From NCBI RefSeq assembly GCF_001043915.1, contig NZ_LABX01000011.1, forward strand, positions 1-34,410: a DNA stretch of 34,410 nt, given 5' to 3'. The notes below the pieces were generated by a model that was not told where the DNA came from, did no database searches, and was given only the letters and a program-made list of their open reading frames with translations. A program made the position numbers and the translations under genes. This DNA comes from Methylobacterium aquaticum. GTDB lineage: Bacteria; Pseudomonadota; Alphaproteobacteria; Rhizobiales; Beijerinckiaceae. Shown piece after piece: positions 26,522 to 34,389 of the stretch; within the stretch, counting starts at the first letter, position 1; each line of letters opens with the position of its first letter.

Positions 26522-26593
26522 TTGAGTGCCGGACCATTGCAATCCCGATTTCGCAGGCTTATGTGATTGAGTGCCAAAACGTTGAGCACTCAA
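26522..26593. promoter_or_regulatory. TTGAGTGC operator half-sites in the MarR/oxidoreductase gap
   Basis: TTGAGTGC occurs at 26522-26529 and 26567-26574, and its exact inverse GCACTCAA at 26586-26593. The last two form an 8-bp perfect inverted repeat with an 11-nt spacer. The sites lie between the two divergent start codons (26508 and 26621), as expected for MarR repression of both genes. Confidence 0.55.
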
Positions 26594-26620
26594 GTGTGCG
26601 TGTCTATCGGAGCGACGACG

Positions 26621-27604
26621 ATGAAAGCTGTTCGGTTTCATGCGACCGGCGGGCCTGACGCCCTTGTGTACGAGGACGTGCCCGATGCCGTCGCCGGTCC
26701 CGGCGAGATCCTCGTTAAGGTCGAGGCGGTCGGCCTGAACTTCGCCGATGTGATGCGTCGGCGCGGCGACGACTATCCCGAGCCGTCGCCCACGCCCTTC
26801 ACTCTCGGCGCCGAGGTTGCCGGCACAGTCGCGGCCGTCGGCGAGGGCGTCACAGGCTTCGAGGTCGGCACGAAGGTGTTCGCGACGCCGGGCCAGGGTG
26901 GCTACGCCCAGTACGTCAGCGTGCCAGCCACCATCGTCATTCCGCTGCCCGAGGGCTTGTCGCCGGTCCAGGCCACCGCGCTCGTCGCGCACGGCCTGAC
27001 CGCCGCCTTCGCGCTGCGCAAGGCGGCCCGCCTGGCGGAGGGCGAGAGCGTTCTGGTCGAGGGCGCGGCCGGTGGCCTGGGTGCCTTCACGATCCAGCTG
27101 GCCAAGCTCTACGGCGCCGGCAAAGTGATTGCCGCTGCCAGCACACAGGAGAAGCGGACCTTCGCCGAGACGCTCGGAGCCGATGCCTCGGTCGACTACA
27201 CGGCCGCCGATTGGGCTGAGCGCGTGCGCGCCGTCACCGGCGGCCGCGGCGCCGATATCGTCATGGAGACGGCGGGCGGCCGGACCACGGGGCAAGCCCT
27301 CGACGCAATGGCCCCGTTCGGCCGCATGGTCTTCATCGGCCAGGCCAGCGGCGAAGAGGCGGCCATCCCTGCTTCCCGGCTGATGGTCCCGAACCACACG
27401 GTGACGGGCTTCTACATCGGCGCCTACCTCGCCGATCCGGCCTTGGTGATGGCAACGCTCACCGAGATCATCGGCTTCGTCCTCTCGGACAAGCTGACCC
27501 TGCATGTCGGCACCGTCCTGCCGCTGTCGCAGGCCGCGGAGGCGCATCGGCTGCTGGAGGGCCGCCGGACCACCGGCAAGGTCGTCCTCGAACCCTGGTC
27601 CTGA
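26621..27604 (+). CDS. Zinc-free MDR quinone oxidoreductase-like protein, 327 aa
   Basis: ATG at 26621 gives the standard M-K-A-V-R-F start of the family. Medium-chain dehydrogenase/reductase with a GroES-like N-terminal half (G-L-N-F-A-D-V-M-R-R-R-G, G-A-E-V-A-G-T-V) and a Rossmann half with the NADPH motif G-A-A-G-G-L-G-A around residue 150. The Cys/His ligands of zinc alcohol dehydrogenases are absent, so it belongs with Qor-type NADPH:quinone reductases or enoyl reductases. It probably reduces quinones or enones in the cytoplasm. Divergent from the MarR gene and under the TTGAGTGC sites, it appears to head an oxidoreductase series that continues with the next MDR gene and the broken SDR. 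Confidence 0.9.
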   Translation: MKAVRFHATGGPDALVYEDVPDAVAGPGEILVKVEAVGLNFADVMRRRGDDYPEPSPTPFTLGAEVAGTVAAVGEGVTGFEVGTKVFATPGQGGYAQYVSVPATIVIPLPEGLSPVQATALVAHGLTAAFALRKAARLAEGESVLVEGAAGGLGAFTIQLAKLYGAGKVIAAASTQEKRTFAETLGADASVDYTAADWAERVRAVTGGRGADIVMETAGGRTTGQALDAMAPFGRMVFIGQASGEEAAIPASRLMVPNHTVTGFYIGAYLADPALVMATLTEIIGFVLSDKLTLHVGTVLPLSQAAEAHRLLEGRRTTGKVVLEPWS

Positions 27605-27705
27605 GGGACCGCCTCTTCCCGGGCAGGACCGAGCCGTGCCGACGGCCCCCCCGCGGCCGCCGCAGGCCATCCTCCGAACAACGACGTCACGACAGGAGAC
27701 CCGCC

Positions 27706-28707
27706 ATGAAGGCGTTCGTCATCGACAGCTACAAGAGCAAGGAGGGCATGGTCCTGCGCGACGTGGCCACGCCGAAGGTCGGCGATGGCGACGTCCTCGT
27801 GGAGATCCACGCCACGAGCGCCAACCTGCTCGACGCGAAGATCCGCGACGGGGTGTTCAAGCCGGCCCTCAAGTACAAGCTGCCGCTCATCCTCGGCAAC
27901 GACCTCGCCGGGGTCGTGAAGGCGGTGGGTTCCCGGGTCACCCGGTTCAAGGTCGGCGACGAGGTCTACGCCCGCCCCGACAAGGACCGGATTGGCACCT
28001 TCGCCGAATACATTGCCGTGGCCGAGGCCGACCTCGCCCTCAAGCCGAAGTCGCTCACCATGGAGGAAGCCGCATCGGTCCCGCTCGTCGCGTTGACCGC
28101 GTGGCAGGTCCTGGTGGAGCGCGCGCACCTCAAGGCCGGGCAGACGGCCTTCATCCAGGCGGGGTCCGGCGGCGTCGGCACCATCGCGATCCAGCTCGCC
28201 AAGCACCTCGGCGCCAAGGTCGTCACCACGACCGGGACGTCCAACGTCGGCTGGGTGAAGGACCTCGGGGCGGACCGGGTGATTGACTACAGGACGGAGC
28301 GGTTCGAGACCCTCGTGTCCGGCGTCGATGTCTTCCTGGACACCCAGGAGGGCAAGGAGGCCGACAAGGCGCTCTCGGTGATCAAGCCCGGCGGCAAGCT
28401 GATCGGCATCTCCGGCCCGCTCGACGCCCGCTTCGCCGAGGACAACGACCTCGGCCTGCTGATGAAGGTCGTCGGCTTCCTGATGAGCTTCAACCTGCGC
28501 CGCAAGGCGAAGAGGAAGGGCGTGACCTACGACTTCGTGTTCATGCGGGCCCAGGGCGAGCAACTGGGCAGGATCACCGACCTGATCGACGCCGGCGCGA
28601 TCCGTCCCGTGGTCGACCGGGTCTTCCCGTTCGAACAGACCCCCGAGGCCCTGGCCCACGTCGAGGGCGGCCGAGCCAAGGGCAAGGTCGTGATCAAGGT
28701 GAAGTAG
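27706..28707 (+). CDS. NADP-dependent zinc-free MDR oxidoreductase, 333 aa
   Basis: Second MDR gene, paralogous in architecture to the one before it: M-K-A-F-V-I-D start, L-L-D-A-K-I-R-D-G, G-N-D-L-A-G-V-V-K-A-V-G, and the coenzyme-binding A-G-S-G-G-V-G-T around residue 150, then R-V-I-D-Y. No zinc ligands are visible. It resembles NADP-dependent oxidoreductases of the quinone/enone reductase and RTN4IP1-like branch; the substrate is unknown. A GGAG lies about 9 nt before the ATG, and 101 nt separate it from the previous stop with no hairpin seen, so co-transcription under MarR control is likely. The broken SDR gene follows after 46 nt. Confidence 0.9.
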   Translation: MKAFVIDSYKSKEGMVLRDVATPKVGDGDVLVEIHATSANLLDAKIRDGVFKPALKYKLPLILGNDLAGVVKAVGSRVTRFKVGDEVYARPDKDRIGTFAEYIAVAEADLALKPKSLTMEEAASVPLVALTAWQVLVERAHLKAGQTAFIQAGSGGVGTIAIQLAKHLGAKVVTTTGTSNVGWVKDLGADRVIDYRTERFETLVSGVDVFLDTQEGKEADKALSVIKPGGKLIGISGPLDARFAEDNDLGLLMKVVGFLMSFNLRRKAKRKGVTYDFVFMRAQGEQLGRITDLIDAGAIRPVVDRVFPFEQTPEALAHVEGGRAKGKVVIKVK

Positions 28708-28753
28708 CGCGCGGACGACTGCTCGAACAACCGCACAGCAGGAGCGACACCCC

Positions 28754-29175
28754 ATGTCGAACAAAGCATCCGTCCTCGTCACCGGCGCCTCGTGCGGAAT
28801 CGGGGCCACCTACGCCGACCGGCTCGCCGGGCGCGGGCACGACCTCGTCCTCGTCGCCCGCGATAAGGCACGGATGGACGAACTCGCCGACCGGCTGCGT
28901 CGGGACAACGGCGTCGCGGTGGATGTTGTCCAGACCGACCTGACGGCACCGGACCAGCTTCGGATCGTCGAGGCGCGCCTGCGCGAGGACGATCGCATTG
29001 GAGCATTTTCCGACGAAGTGGATACCGGTTCGTCGTAGAAAATGCGGCAAAATCAAACAGCGAGAGAAGTTTCGCGATGGCAACGCAATCGTGAAGCTTA
29101 TCTAGCATCTTCGTCAACAACGCCGGGGCGAATTTCGATGGCGGCTTCGCCGATCAGGCGACCGACGACATCGAG
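28754..29175 (+). pseudogene. Short-chain dehydrogenase/reductase gene, interrupted and truncated
   Basis: The N-terminal Rossmann part is intact: T-G-A-S-C-G-I-G glycine motif, L-V-L-V-A-R-D and D-L-T-A. After D-D-R-I-G the frame runs into a small repeat (copy D) and stops at 29038. Beyond the repeat the SDR resumes as [25 protein letters not shown]. Removing bases 29001-29104 restores a perfect D-R-I-G-I-F-V-N-N-A-G junction. The catalytic S-Y-K half is missing because the sequence then switches to a copy of the uppS 3' end. Start ATG at 28754 has GGAG 9 nt upstream. It was probably the third gene of the MarR-controlled set and is now non-functional. Confidence 0.88.
28998..29105 (+). repeat. 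CTAGAG-ended small repeat, copy D, inside the SDR gene
   Basis: Nearly full-length copy: GGAGCATTTTCCGACGAAG... to ...GTGAAGCTTATCTAG. It matches copy C in reverse complement with few differences. The insertion disrupts the SDR just before its N-N-A-G motif, with a net 104-nt shift of frame. Confidence 0.85.
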
Positions 29176-29394
29176 CGCCTCGTCACCGGCGACAGCGCCC
29201 CGGAGGTCGATCTCGTGATCCGCACCAGCGGCGAGCAGCGCCTCTCCGACTTCCTGCTCTGGGAGAGCGCCTATGCCGAATTGCACGTCACGCCCTGCCC
29301 CTGGCCGGATTTCGGCGAGGCGGAACTGGCGGCGGCGATGACGGCGTTTCGCGCGCGGCAGCGCCGGTTCGGCCGGCTGCCGGCGGAGGCGTGA
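29176..29394 (+). pseudogene. Duplicated uppS 3' end fused to the SDR remnant
   Basis: Bases 29176-29394 repeat 25269-25487 with 8 mismatches in 219 (about 96% identity), including the same TGA. It encodes [27 protein letters not shown] and the C-terminus, but lacks the catalytic N-terminal two-thirds. It is in frame with the SDR remnant (D-D-I-E-R-L-V | T-G-D), and the join falls in a shared CGCCTCGTCACC word. No start or promoter of its own is evident; it is a non-functional fragment. Confidence 0.9.
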
Positions 29395-29471
29395 GGCGGG
29401 CGGACAGTGGTTGTTCTGCACCCGCTGCGGGCGGTTCGCTGAAGTGGGGATGGAACCAGGAGCAGCGGCTT

Positions 29472-29497
29472 GGTGCGAAACTCATGAGTTTCGCACC
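29472..29497. repeat. Perfect 26-bp palindrome
   Basis: GGTGCGAAACTCA followed directly by its reverse complement. It lies in the 29395-29563 gap between the uppS fragment and the iron-uptake operon, on the downstream side of that minus-strand operon. It may serve as a bidirectional terminator-like hairpin, a binding site or an insertion remnant; no T-run follows. Confidence 0.55.
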
Positions 29498-29563
29498 GCC
29501 TCCTGGCCGGTGAGGTGTCGGGCCTGCGCCTCTCCCCTGACGCGATGGCGCGCAAACCGGACC

Positions 29564-29755
29564 TCAAGAGCGCCGCGTCAAAGCGGCGAGGCAGGCGTAA
29601 CCCAATGCGCCTGTCAGCAGGGTGCAGGCCAGCACGTCCCATAAACCATCGCGAACGAGCGCTGTGATCAGTCCGATGCCGATCAGAACACCCAGGATGG
29701 CAGGTGCTGTCCACACCGAGGACCGACCTGCACGGGCTGAGGCAAGCTTCGTCAT
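29564..29755 (-). CDS. Small membrane protein of the iron-uptake operon, 63 aa
   Basis: The ATG at 29755 overlaps the stop of the PepSY gene (ATGA), which supports real, coupled translation. The product has a short Arg/Ser-rich N-terminus and two hydrophobic segments (about residues 16-34 and 40-58) separated by R-D-G. No motif is recognisable. Small two-helix proteins are often encoded behind PepSY-type reductases beside TonB receptors, so it may be an accessory subunit of the membrane protein before it. Confidence 0.7.
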   Translation of the reverse strand: MTKLASARAGRSSVWTAPAILGVLIGIGLITALVRDGLWDVLACTLLTGALGYACLAALTRRS

Positions 29756-30951
29756 TCTGCCACACCTAGGAACGCCTGTGCGGCGCCCGCTTCGGTTTCG
29801 TCGTTCGAGCGCATTCCACTTTTCCGCCGCCGTACCGCCCACAAATACAAGCCGCCCCCGAGAAGGGCGATCGTGGCCATGTCGAACAGGGCCCAGATGA
29901 TCTTGAGTGGCAGGCCGCCATAATCGCCGAAATGGAGAGGTTGCGCGACGAACACCGTCTGAACGTACCACGGCATGGCACGCAGATCTGTCAGCGCTCC
30001 CGTCGCCGCGTCGATGAGCGCCGGTTTGAGCAGGCGCGCGGTCAGCGGTGTGTCGCCCGCCAAAAACACGGCGTAGTGGTTCGTGCTTGTGAACATCGTG
30101 CCCGGATAGGCGATGATCCGCGGCGTCATCGCGGGGGCTGCGGCCTTCGCGGTGGCGACGGCCGCCTCCAGAGACGAGAGAGCGTCTGGACGCGGTGAGT
30201 TCCTGTAAGGCGCTGTCATCTCGGCGAGCTGACCGGCCTGCCAGCTTTTGAGGATGAGATCGTCCAGGGCGTTGATGAAGCCTGTCGTTCCGACCACGAG
30301 CGTCCAAGTCAGCGCCGTGATGCCGATCAGATTGTGCCAATCGAGCCATCGAATGCGGCGTGCGCGCGAGCGGCGCACGGTGCCGAAGTCCAACTTTTTC
30401 ATGAATGGCCCGTAGAGCACGGCGCCGGAGACGAGCGCGGCCACGAACAGCACGCCCATGGCACCCAGGAACAGCTTGCCCGGAAGGCCAAGGAACATGT
30501 CAACGTGCATCTTCAATAGAAAATGGATCGGCCCCTCGTTCGATTTGAGTTCTTTCAGCACGGCGCCTGTGCGTCGGTCGATCACGATATGGCTGTTGGT
30601 GTCAGGGTTGGCCTCGGCGGTCTTGTTCATGCTCAGAACTGCGATATTCGGCTCGTCGCGGTCGAAGCCGACGAATTGGATGACCTCGCCGGGACGATGG
30701 GCGAGCGCCGCCTCGACGACGCGGTCGAGGGATACGTGCGGTGTGCCCGGCGGCAATGGGGGCGGCTCGACCTCGTAGCCGAGTGCGTGGTTCAACTCGT
30801 GATGGAAGATCAGCGGCAGGCCCGTCAGGCACAACATCAACAGAAAGGTCGTGCAGATCAGGCTCGTCCACGTATGGATGGACGACCAGAATCTGATCAT
30901 GCGCGGGCGTGACGCCTCTGGGCTGGTCACGGTCAACGTTCGATTCGTCAT
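29752..30951 (-). CDS. PepSY-associated membrane protein, probable siderophore-iron reductase or utilisation protein, 399 aa
   Basis: Architecture of the PepSY_TM family: an N-terminal membrane helix in S-S-I-H-T-W-T-S-L (residues about 25-50, with the conserved His), a PepSY-like exported domain, a central pair of helices (K-M-H-V-D-M-F-L-G-L-P-G-K-L, then R-W-L-D-W-H-N-L-I-G with conserved His), a second exported domain and a last helix near 350-375. Relatives such as PiuB and FoxB sit beside TonB receptors and act in reductive release of iron from siderophores or in haem handling. It begins 2 nt after the receptor stop. The ATG at 30951 has no well-spaced ribosome site (translation may be coupled); ATG at 30900 is an alternative but would shorten the N-terminus. 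Confidence 0.85.
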   Translation of the reverse strand: MTNRTLTVTSPEASRPRMIRFWSSIHTWTSLICTTFLLMLCLTGLPLIFHHELNHALGYEVEPPPLPPGTPHVSLDRVVEAALAHRPGEVIQFVGFDRDEPNIAVLSMNKTAEANPDTNSHIVIDRRTGAVLKELKSNEGPIHFLLKMHVDMFLGLPGKLFLGAMGVLFVAALVSGAVLYGPFMKKLDFGTVRRSRARRIRWLDWHNLIGITALTWTLVVGTTGFINALDDLILKSWQAGQLAEMTAPYRNSPRPDALSSLEAAVATAKAAAPAMTPRIIAYPGTMFTSTNHYAVFLAGDTPLTARLLKPALIDAATGALTDLRAMPWYVQTVFVAQPLHFGDYGGLPLKIIWALFDMATIALLGGGLYLWAVRRRKSGMRSNDETEAGAAQAFLGVAE

Positions 30952-30953
30952 CC

Positions 30954-33158
30954 CTAGAAGTCCATCTGAGCCGAGACGAGATAGGTCCGTGGATTGCCGA
31001 ACGTGAGAAGCCCTTCGGCGGCTGCGGCCCAGTAGTTCGTCCCGGCGACGTTCTCCACGGTGGCGCGCAGCGTCACCGGCTTGCCCCAGGGGCCGAGGAC
31101 CGTGTAGCGCAGGCCGAGATCGACCCGGGTCCAGTCTGGAATGCGTTGCAGGTTGCCCTGATCGTAGAATTGCGACGATGTGTGGATCAGGCGCCCGGTC
31201 AGCGTCAGGCCCTGTGCGAACCATGGCGGCAGATCGTACTCGCCGTAGAGGTTGGCCGTGGTCACCGGGACGCCCGGTGCGACCTTCCCGTCGAACGCCC
31301 CGCCTTCGGTGCGAACCAGGCGCCCATCCGTGAAGGCCACGCCACCAATCAGGCGTAGTCCAGGCACGACTTCACCGAACAGGCTCAGTTCGATCCCCCG
31401 GTTCCGCTGCAGGCCGTTGAGTGCGAAGTTTCGCGTCGTCGGGTCTTGGAAAGCGTTGGGCTTGTTGATCTCGAACAGGGCGGCGCTCACACCGACCGTG
31501 CCGAAATCGTACTTCACCCCCACTTCCTTCTGGTCGGCGATGGTCGGGGGCAGCGCTTGGTTCGCATTGCTCGCCGTGGACGGTGCTGCGCCGGTCGAGA
31601 GCAGGCCCTCGATGTAGTTGCCGTAGACGGAGAGCCGCTCCAGCGGCTTGACGACGAGGCCGATCGCAGGCGTCCATGCCGCCTTGTCGTAGCGCGATGT
31701 CGCGTCGCCGAAGGTCGGGCTCCCGGGCGTGAAGTCGTAGCCCTTGGTTCCGATCTGCTGGAACCGGCCGCCGACCGTGAGCAGCACGCGCTCGTCGAGG
31801 GACGCCAGGGTGTCGGTCAGGGCAACGCTGCGATTGATGATGAGCGAGCCCCGGGCATTGCCGATGGCGATGTCCCGGTAGGGCGGCTGTGGCATCGGCA
31901 ACGGATCGTCGAGGGTCGACGTGCCACCGGGCAGGAACTGAATGGCCTTGGGATAATCGGTCGTGGTCCAGTAGCCCGCGGCGGAGAGCGTCGCGCGATG
32001 GGCGATCGGCCCCGTCGCGAACCGTGTCCTTATGCCGGTCTCGGCGGTGGAGGCGGTGCTGATATAGTTCTGCCGCACGAACAGCGCATCGACATCCCCG
32101 GCCGACGTGGTGAGAGTCGGGAAGTTGGCCAGCGCGCTTTCCCGGGTCGTGCGTGTGCCGAAAGCGGCGTAGACCGTGGTGTCCGCGGTGAGGTCGTACT
32201 CCGCCCGGACGGCGCCGAACCGGGTCTGCGTCCGCTGGAACTCGTAGGGTTGGTTCTGGTTCAGGGTCAGGTCGGGCGCCCTGGGGATCTCGATGCCTGG
32301 CGCAACGCCCAGGAACGAGCGGCTCTGTCGAGAGTCGTTGCTCTGGTAGCCGAGATCCGCCGTGATGCGGACCCGCTCGCCGCGGTAATCGGCGCCGATT
32401 GAGCCGAACCCGAACTCCAGACGCTCGCGGTCGATGGCCGATTCGCCCCTGCGGTACACGCCGTTGACGCGCATGCCCCATTCTTTCGCCTCTCCGAACC
32501 GTCGTCCCACATCCACGGCCGTCCCGAATTGGCTCCGGGAGACGAAGAACGGCGTGATCCGGGTCAGCGGCTCGTCGTCGGCGCGCTTGGGGATCAGGTT
32601 GATGCTGCCGCCGATGCCGCCCTGCGGAGAGATGCCGTTGACAAGGGCGCTCGCCCCCTTCAGCACCTCGACGCGCTCGACGTTGTAGAGGGACGGTCGA
32701 CGGCGATCGACGAGCCCGTAGAGCCCGTCGAAGGCAACATCGCTGGCATAGACCGGGAAGCCGCGGATGTAGAACTGATCGCCTGCCGCGCTGGTGGCCG
32801 ATGAGATCGCGCGGACTGAAGGATCGTTGGTCACGACATCGATCAGACTCTGGGATTGCTGATCGCGGATCAGGGCGTCGGTGTAGCCCGTGGTGCTGAA
32901 GGGCGTGTTGAAGACGGTTCCGTTGCCGAGAACGCCGACCCGTGTGCCGCTCCCCACCAGCCCGCCGGCATAGGGCGGCGGCGGCGGGCCGATGATTCGG
33001 GTCGGCGCGCGGTCGGTCGCGGCACCTTCGATCTCAATCTGTTCGAGCGCGATGCTTTCCTGTGCGCTGGCCGCATCGCTGACGACCCCCGCCAAGAGCG
33101 TCCCGAGCAAAGCGACCCGCACGGCCCTGTGCCAGTGCACCCCCGAATCTTCCTGCAT
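30954..33158 (-). CDS. TonB-dependent siderophore receptor, 734 aa
   Basis: ATG at 33158 (GAGG 7 nt upstream) gives a signal peptide ending near A-S-A-Q; a GTG six codons earlier is possible. A TonB-box-like I-E-I-E-G region is followed by the plug (I-R-D-Q-Q-S-Q-S-L-I-D-V-V, Y-I-R-G-F-P-V-Y, Y-N-V-E-R-V-E-V-L-K-G-A-S-A-L-V-N-G, G-G-S-I-N-L-I-P-K) and a 22-strand barrel ending in the outer-membrane sorting signal with terminal Phe (V-S-A-Q-M-D-F). Plug features match ferrichrome/ferrioxamine-type (FhuA/FoxA) siderophore receptors; the ligand is not certain. It imports ferric siderophore across the outer membrane using TonB energy. First gene of a three-gene operon, divergent from an AraC regulator. 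Confidence 0.92.
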   Translation of the reverse strand: MQEDSGVHWHRAVRVALLGTLLAGVVSDAASAQESIALEQIEIEGAATDRAPTRIIGPPPPPYAGGLVGSGTRVGVLGNGTVFNTPFSTTGYTDALIRDQQSQSLIDVVTNDPSVRAISSATSAAGDQFYIRGFPVYASDVAFDGLYGLVDRRRPSLYNVERVEVLKGASALVNGISPQGGIGGSINLIPKRADDEPLTRITPFFVSRSQFGTAVDVGRRFGEAKEWGMRVNGVYRRGESAIDRERLEFGFGSIGADYRGERVRITADLGYQSNDSRQSRSFLGVAPGIEIPRAPDLTLNQNQPYEFQRTQTRFGAVRAEYDLTADTTVYAAFGTRTTRESALANFPTLTTSAGDVDALFVRQNYISTASTAETGIRTRFATGPIAHRATLSAAGYWTTTDYPKAIQFLPGGTSTLDDPLPMPQPPYRDIAIGNARGSLIINRSVALTDTLASLDERVLLTVGGRFQQIGTKGYDFTPGSPTFGDATSRYDKAAWTPAIGLVVKPLERLSVYGNYIEGLLSTGAAPSTASNANQALPPTIADQKEVGVKYDFGTVGVSAALFEINKPNAFQDPTTRNFALNGLQRNRGIELSLFGEVVPGLRLIGGVAFTDGRLVRTEGGAFDGKVAPGVPVTTANLYGEYDLPPWFAQGLTLTGRLIHTSSQFYDQGNLQRIPDWTRVDLGLRYTVLGPWGKPVTLRATVENVAGTNYWAAAAEGLLTFGNPRTYLVSAQMDF

Positions 33159-33321
33159 CGATGCCTCACGCCTCACTCCGGCAACGTCAGGCTGCCGGCT
33201 TGGCCAATCTCCCTAGACAAGGCCGCAAGCGGCGCGGTATCGAATTCATGCGAAGAATACGCCTGACGTGCTGGGAGCTGGAGGATGTGGGGCGAAATCG
33301 AGCAATCGTTGCTGAAATACA

Positions 33322-33343
33322 CAATCGAATTCGATTGATTATA
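33322..33343 (-). promoter_or_regulatory. Palindromic operator candidate next to a TATAAT element of the siderophore operon
   Basis: CAATCGAATTCGATTG (33322-33337) is a perfect 16-bp palindrome. On the minus strand it lies immediately downstream of TATAAT (33338-33343), where a bound regulator would overlap the transcription start of the receptor operon. A convincing -35 hexamer is not seen, which would fit an activator-dependent promoter. The site differs from the classic Fur, Irr and RirA motifs I know. Confidence 0.45.
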
Positions 33344-33434
33344 AACTTCTGAATCGCCCTGGCGTGTTGGCCGTTGGCGCATGCAACTTGAGATTATGAG
33401 ACGTCACGTTGGCGACTGAGGCAACGACGGATCC

Positions 33435-34283
33435 ATGAACGCCGAACGAACCTGCTCTGTCATCGTTGCAACGGACGAGATCCTCCGTGCGGACCGGGAT
33501 CGAGACACGATCATGCGCCAGTCCGATTACGACGCCTTCAAGGGCGAGTATGAGAGCACCGACATGCTCTGGGTTTACCTGTGCGTGAGTGGCGGGGGGC
33601 GTCTTCTTCGCAAGAGCCGTAGCCAGATGCTCGACGGGCTCTTCCTGCCCGGTCGCGTGGGCCTGGGGGCGCCCTACGGTGGTGGCGAAGGTTTCGGGCC
33701 GGCGATGCGGCTCATCGCCCTGGGACTGACTCAACGACGCCTGGAGCGGCTCGTCACGGAGCTTCCGACGGGCAGCCTGGATATGACGGGTCTCGCTTCG
33801 ACCTATCACGACGATGCGCTGTTGACCGCGACCATCACCGCGATGTGGGAGCAGTGTGGTCTCCACGGCTTCGCGACGACCTTCTTCGATCACGCCCTGG
33901 CCATCGTGGTTCACCGGCTCGGTCAGCCATCGACGCTTCCCGCGCGCACCAGGCCCCGTGGGCTCTCGAAGCGGCAGATTGCGGACGTGATCGCCTTCAT
34001 CGAGGCCGACCTGAGTGCGGATCTGCGCGTGGCGGATCTCGCCCGCGTCGCCGGGTTGAGCCCGTATCATTTCAGTCGGTGCTTTCAGATGACGACAGGC
34101 TTGCCTCCCTATGCCTTCATCACTCGCCGTCGTCTCGACCGTGCGGCGGAGCTGCTGCTGGACTCGCGCATGTCGGTCGCATCGATCGCGAGCCTCGTCG
34201 GGTATTCCGATCCGAGCCAGTTCGCGGCGGCATTCAAGCGCTACAAGTCTGTTTCGCCCTTGTCGTGGCGGCGCGCGCAATAA
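33435..34283 (+). CDS. AraC family transcriptional regulator, 282 aa
   Basis: The C-terminal ~100 residues carry the two helix-turn-helix motifs of AraC/XylS: V-A-D-L-A-R-V-A-G-L-S-P-Y-H-F-S-R-C-F-Q-M-T-T-G-L-P-P-Y, R-R-R-L-D-R-A-A-E-L-L-L and S-I-A-S-L-V-G-Y-S-D-P-S-Q-F-A-A-A-F-K-R. The N-terminal ~170 residues form a ligand or dimerisation region that I cannot assign. Being divergent from a siderophore receptor operon, it is likely the activator of that operon in response to the siderophore, as with PchR/AlcR-type regulators, though it lacks an obvious PchR-like signature. ATG at 33435; no strong ribosome site was seen. Confidence 0.88.
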   Translation: MNAERTCSVIVATDEILRADRDRDTIMRQSDYDAFKGEYESTDMLWVYLCVSGGGRLLRKSRSQMLDGLFLPGRVGLGAPYGGGEGFGPAMRLIALGLTQRRLERLVTELPTGSLDMTGLASTYHDDALLTATITAMWEQCGLHGFATTFFDHALAIVVHRLGQPSTLPARTRPRGLSKRQIADVIAFIEADLSADLRVADLARVAGLSPYHFSRCFQMTTGLPPYAFITRRRLDRAAELLLDSRMSVASIASLVGYSDPSQFAAAFKRYKSVSPLSWRRAQ

Positions 34284-34389
34284 AGCTCAAATTTTTCCAA
34301 ATATTATTTTGTAAGTTAATATTTCTGATCGATTTACCGCGTCTCGCAAACCCGATGGATCGGCTATTCCTAAGCCAAATCTGATATCA

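Noticed and set aside
29098..29421. Minus-strand ORF across the duplicated uppS end.
   Set aside because: The same antisense frame is open opposite the intact uppS, so it is a compositional shadow.
29411..29644. Plus-strand ORF beginning with a C-T-R-C zinc-ribbon-like stretch.
   Set aside because: It runs through the 26-bp palindrome and into the antisense of the small membrane gene; no second convincing ligand pair or start signal.
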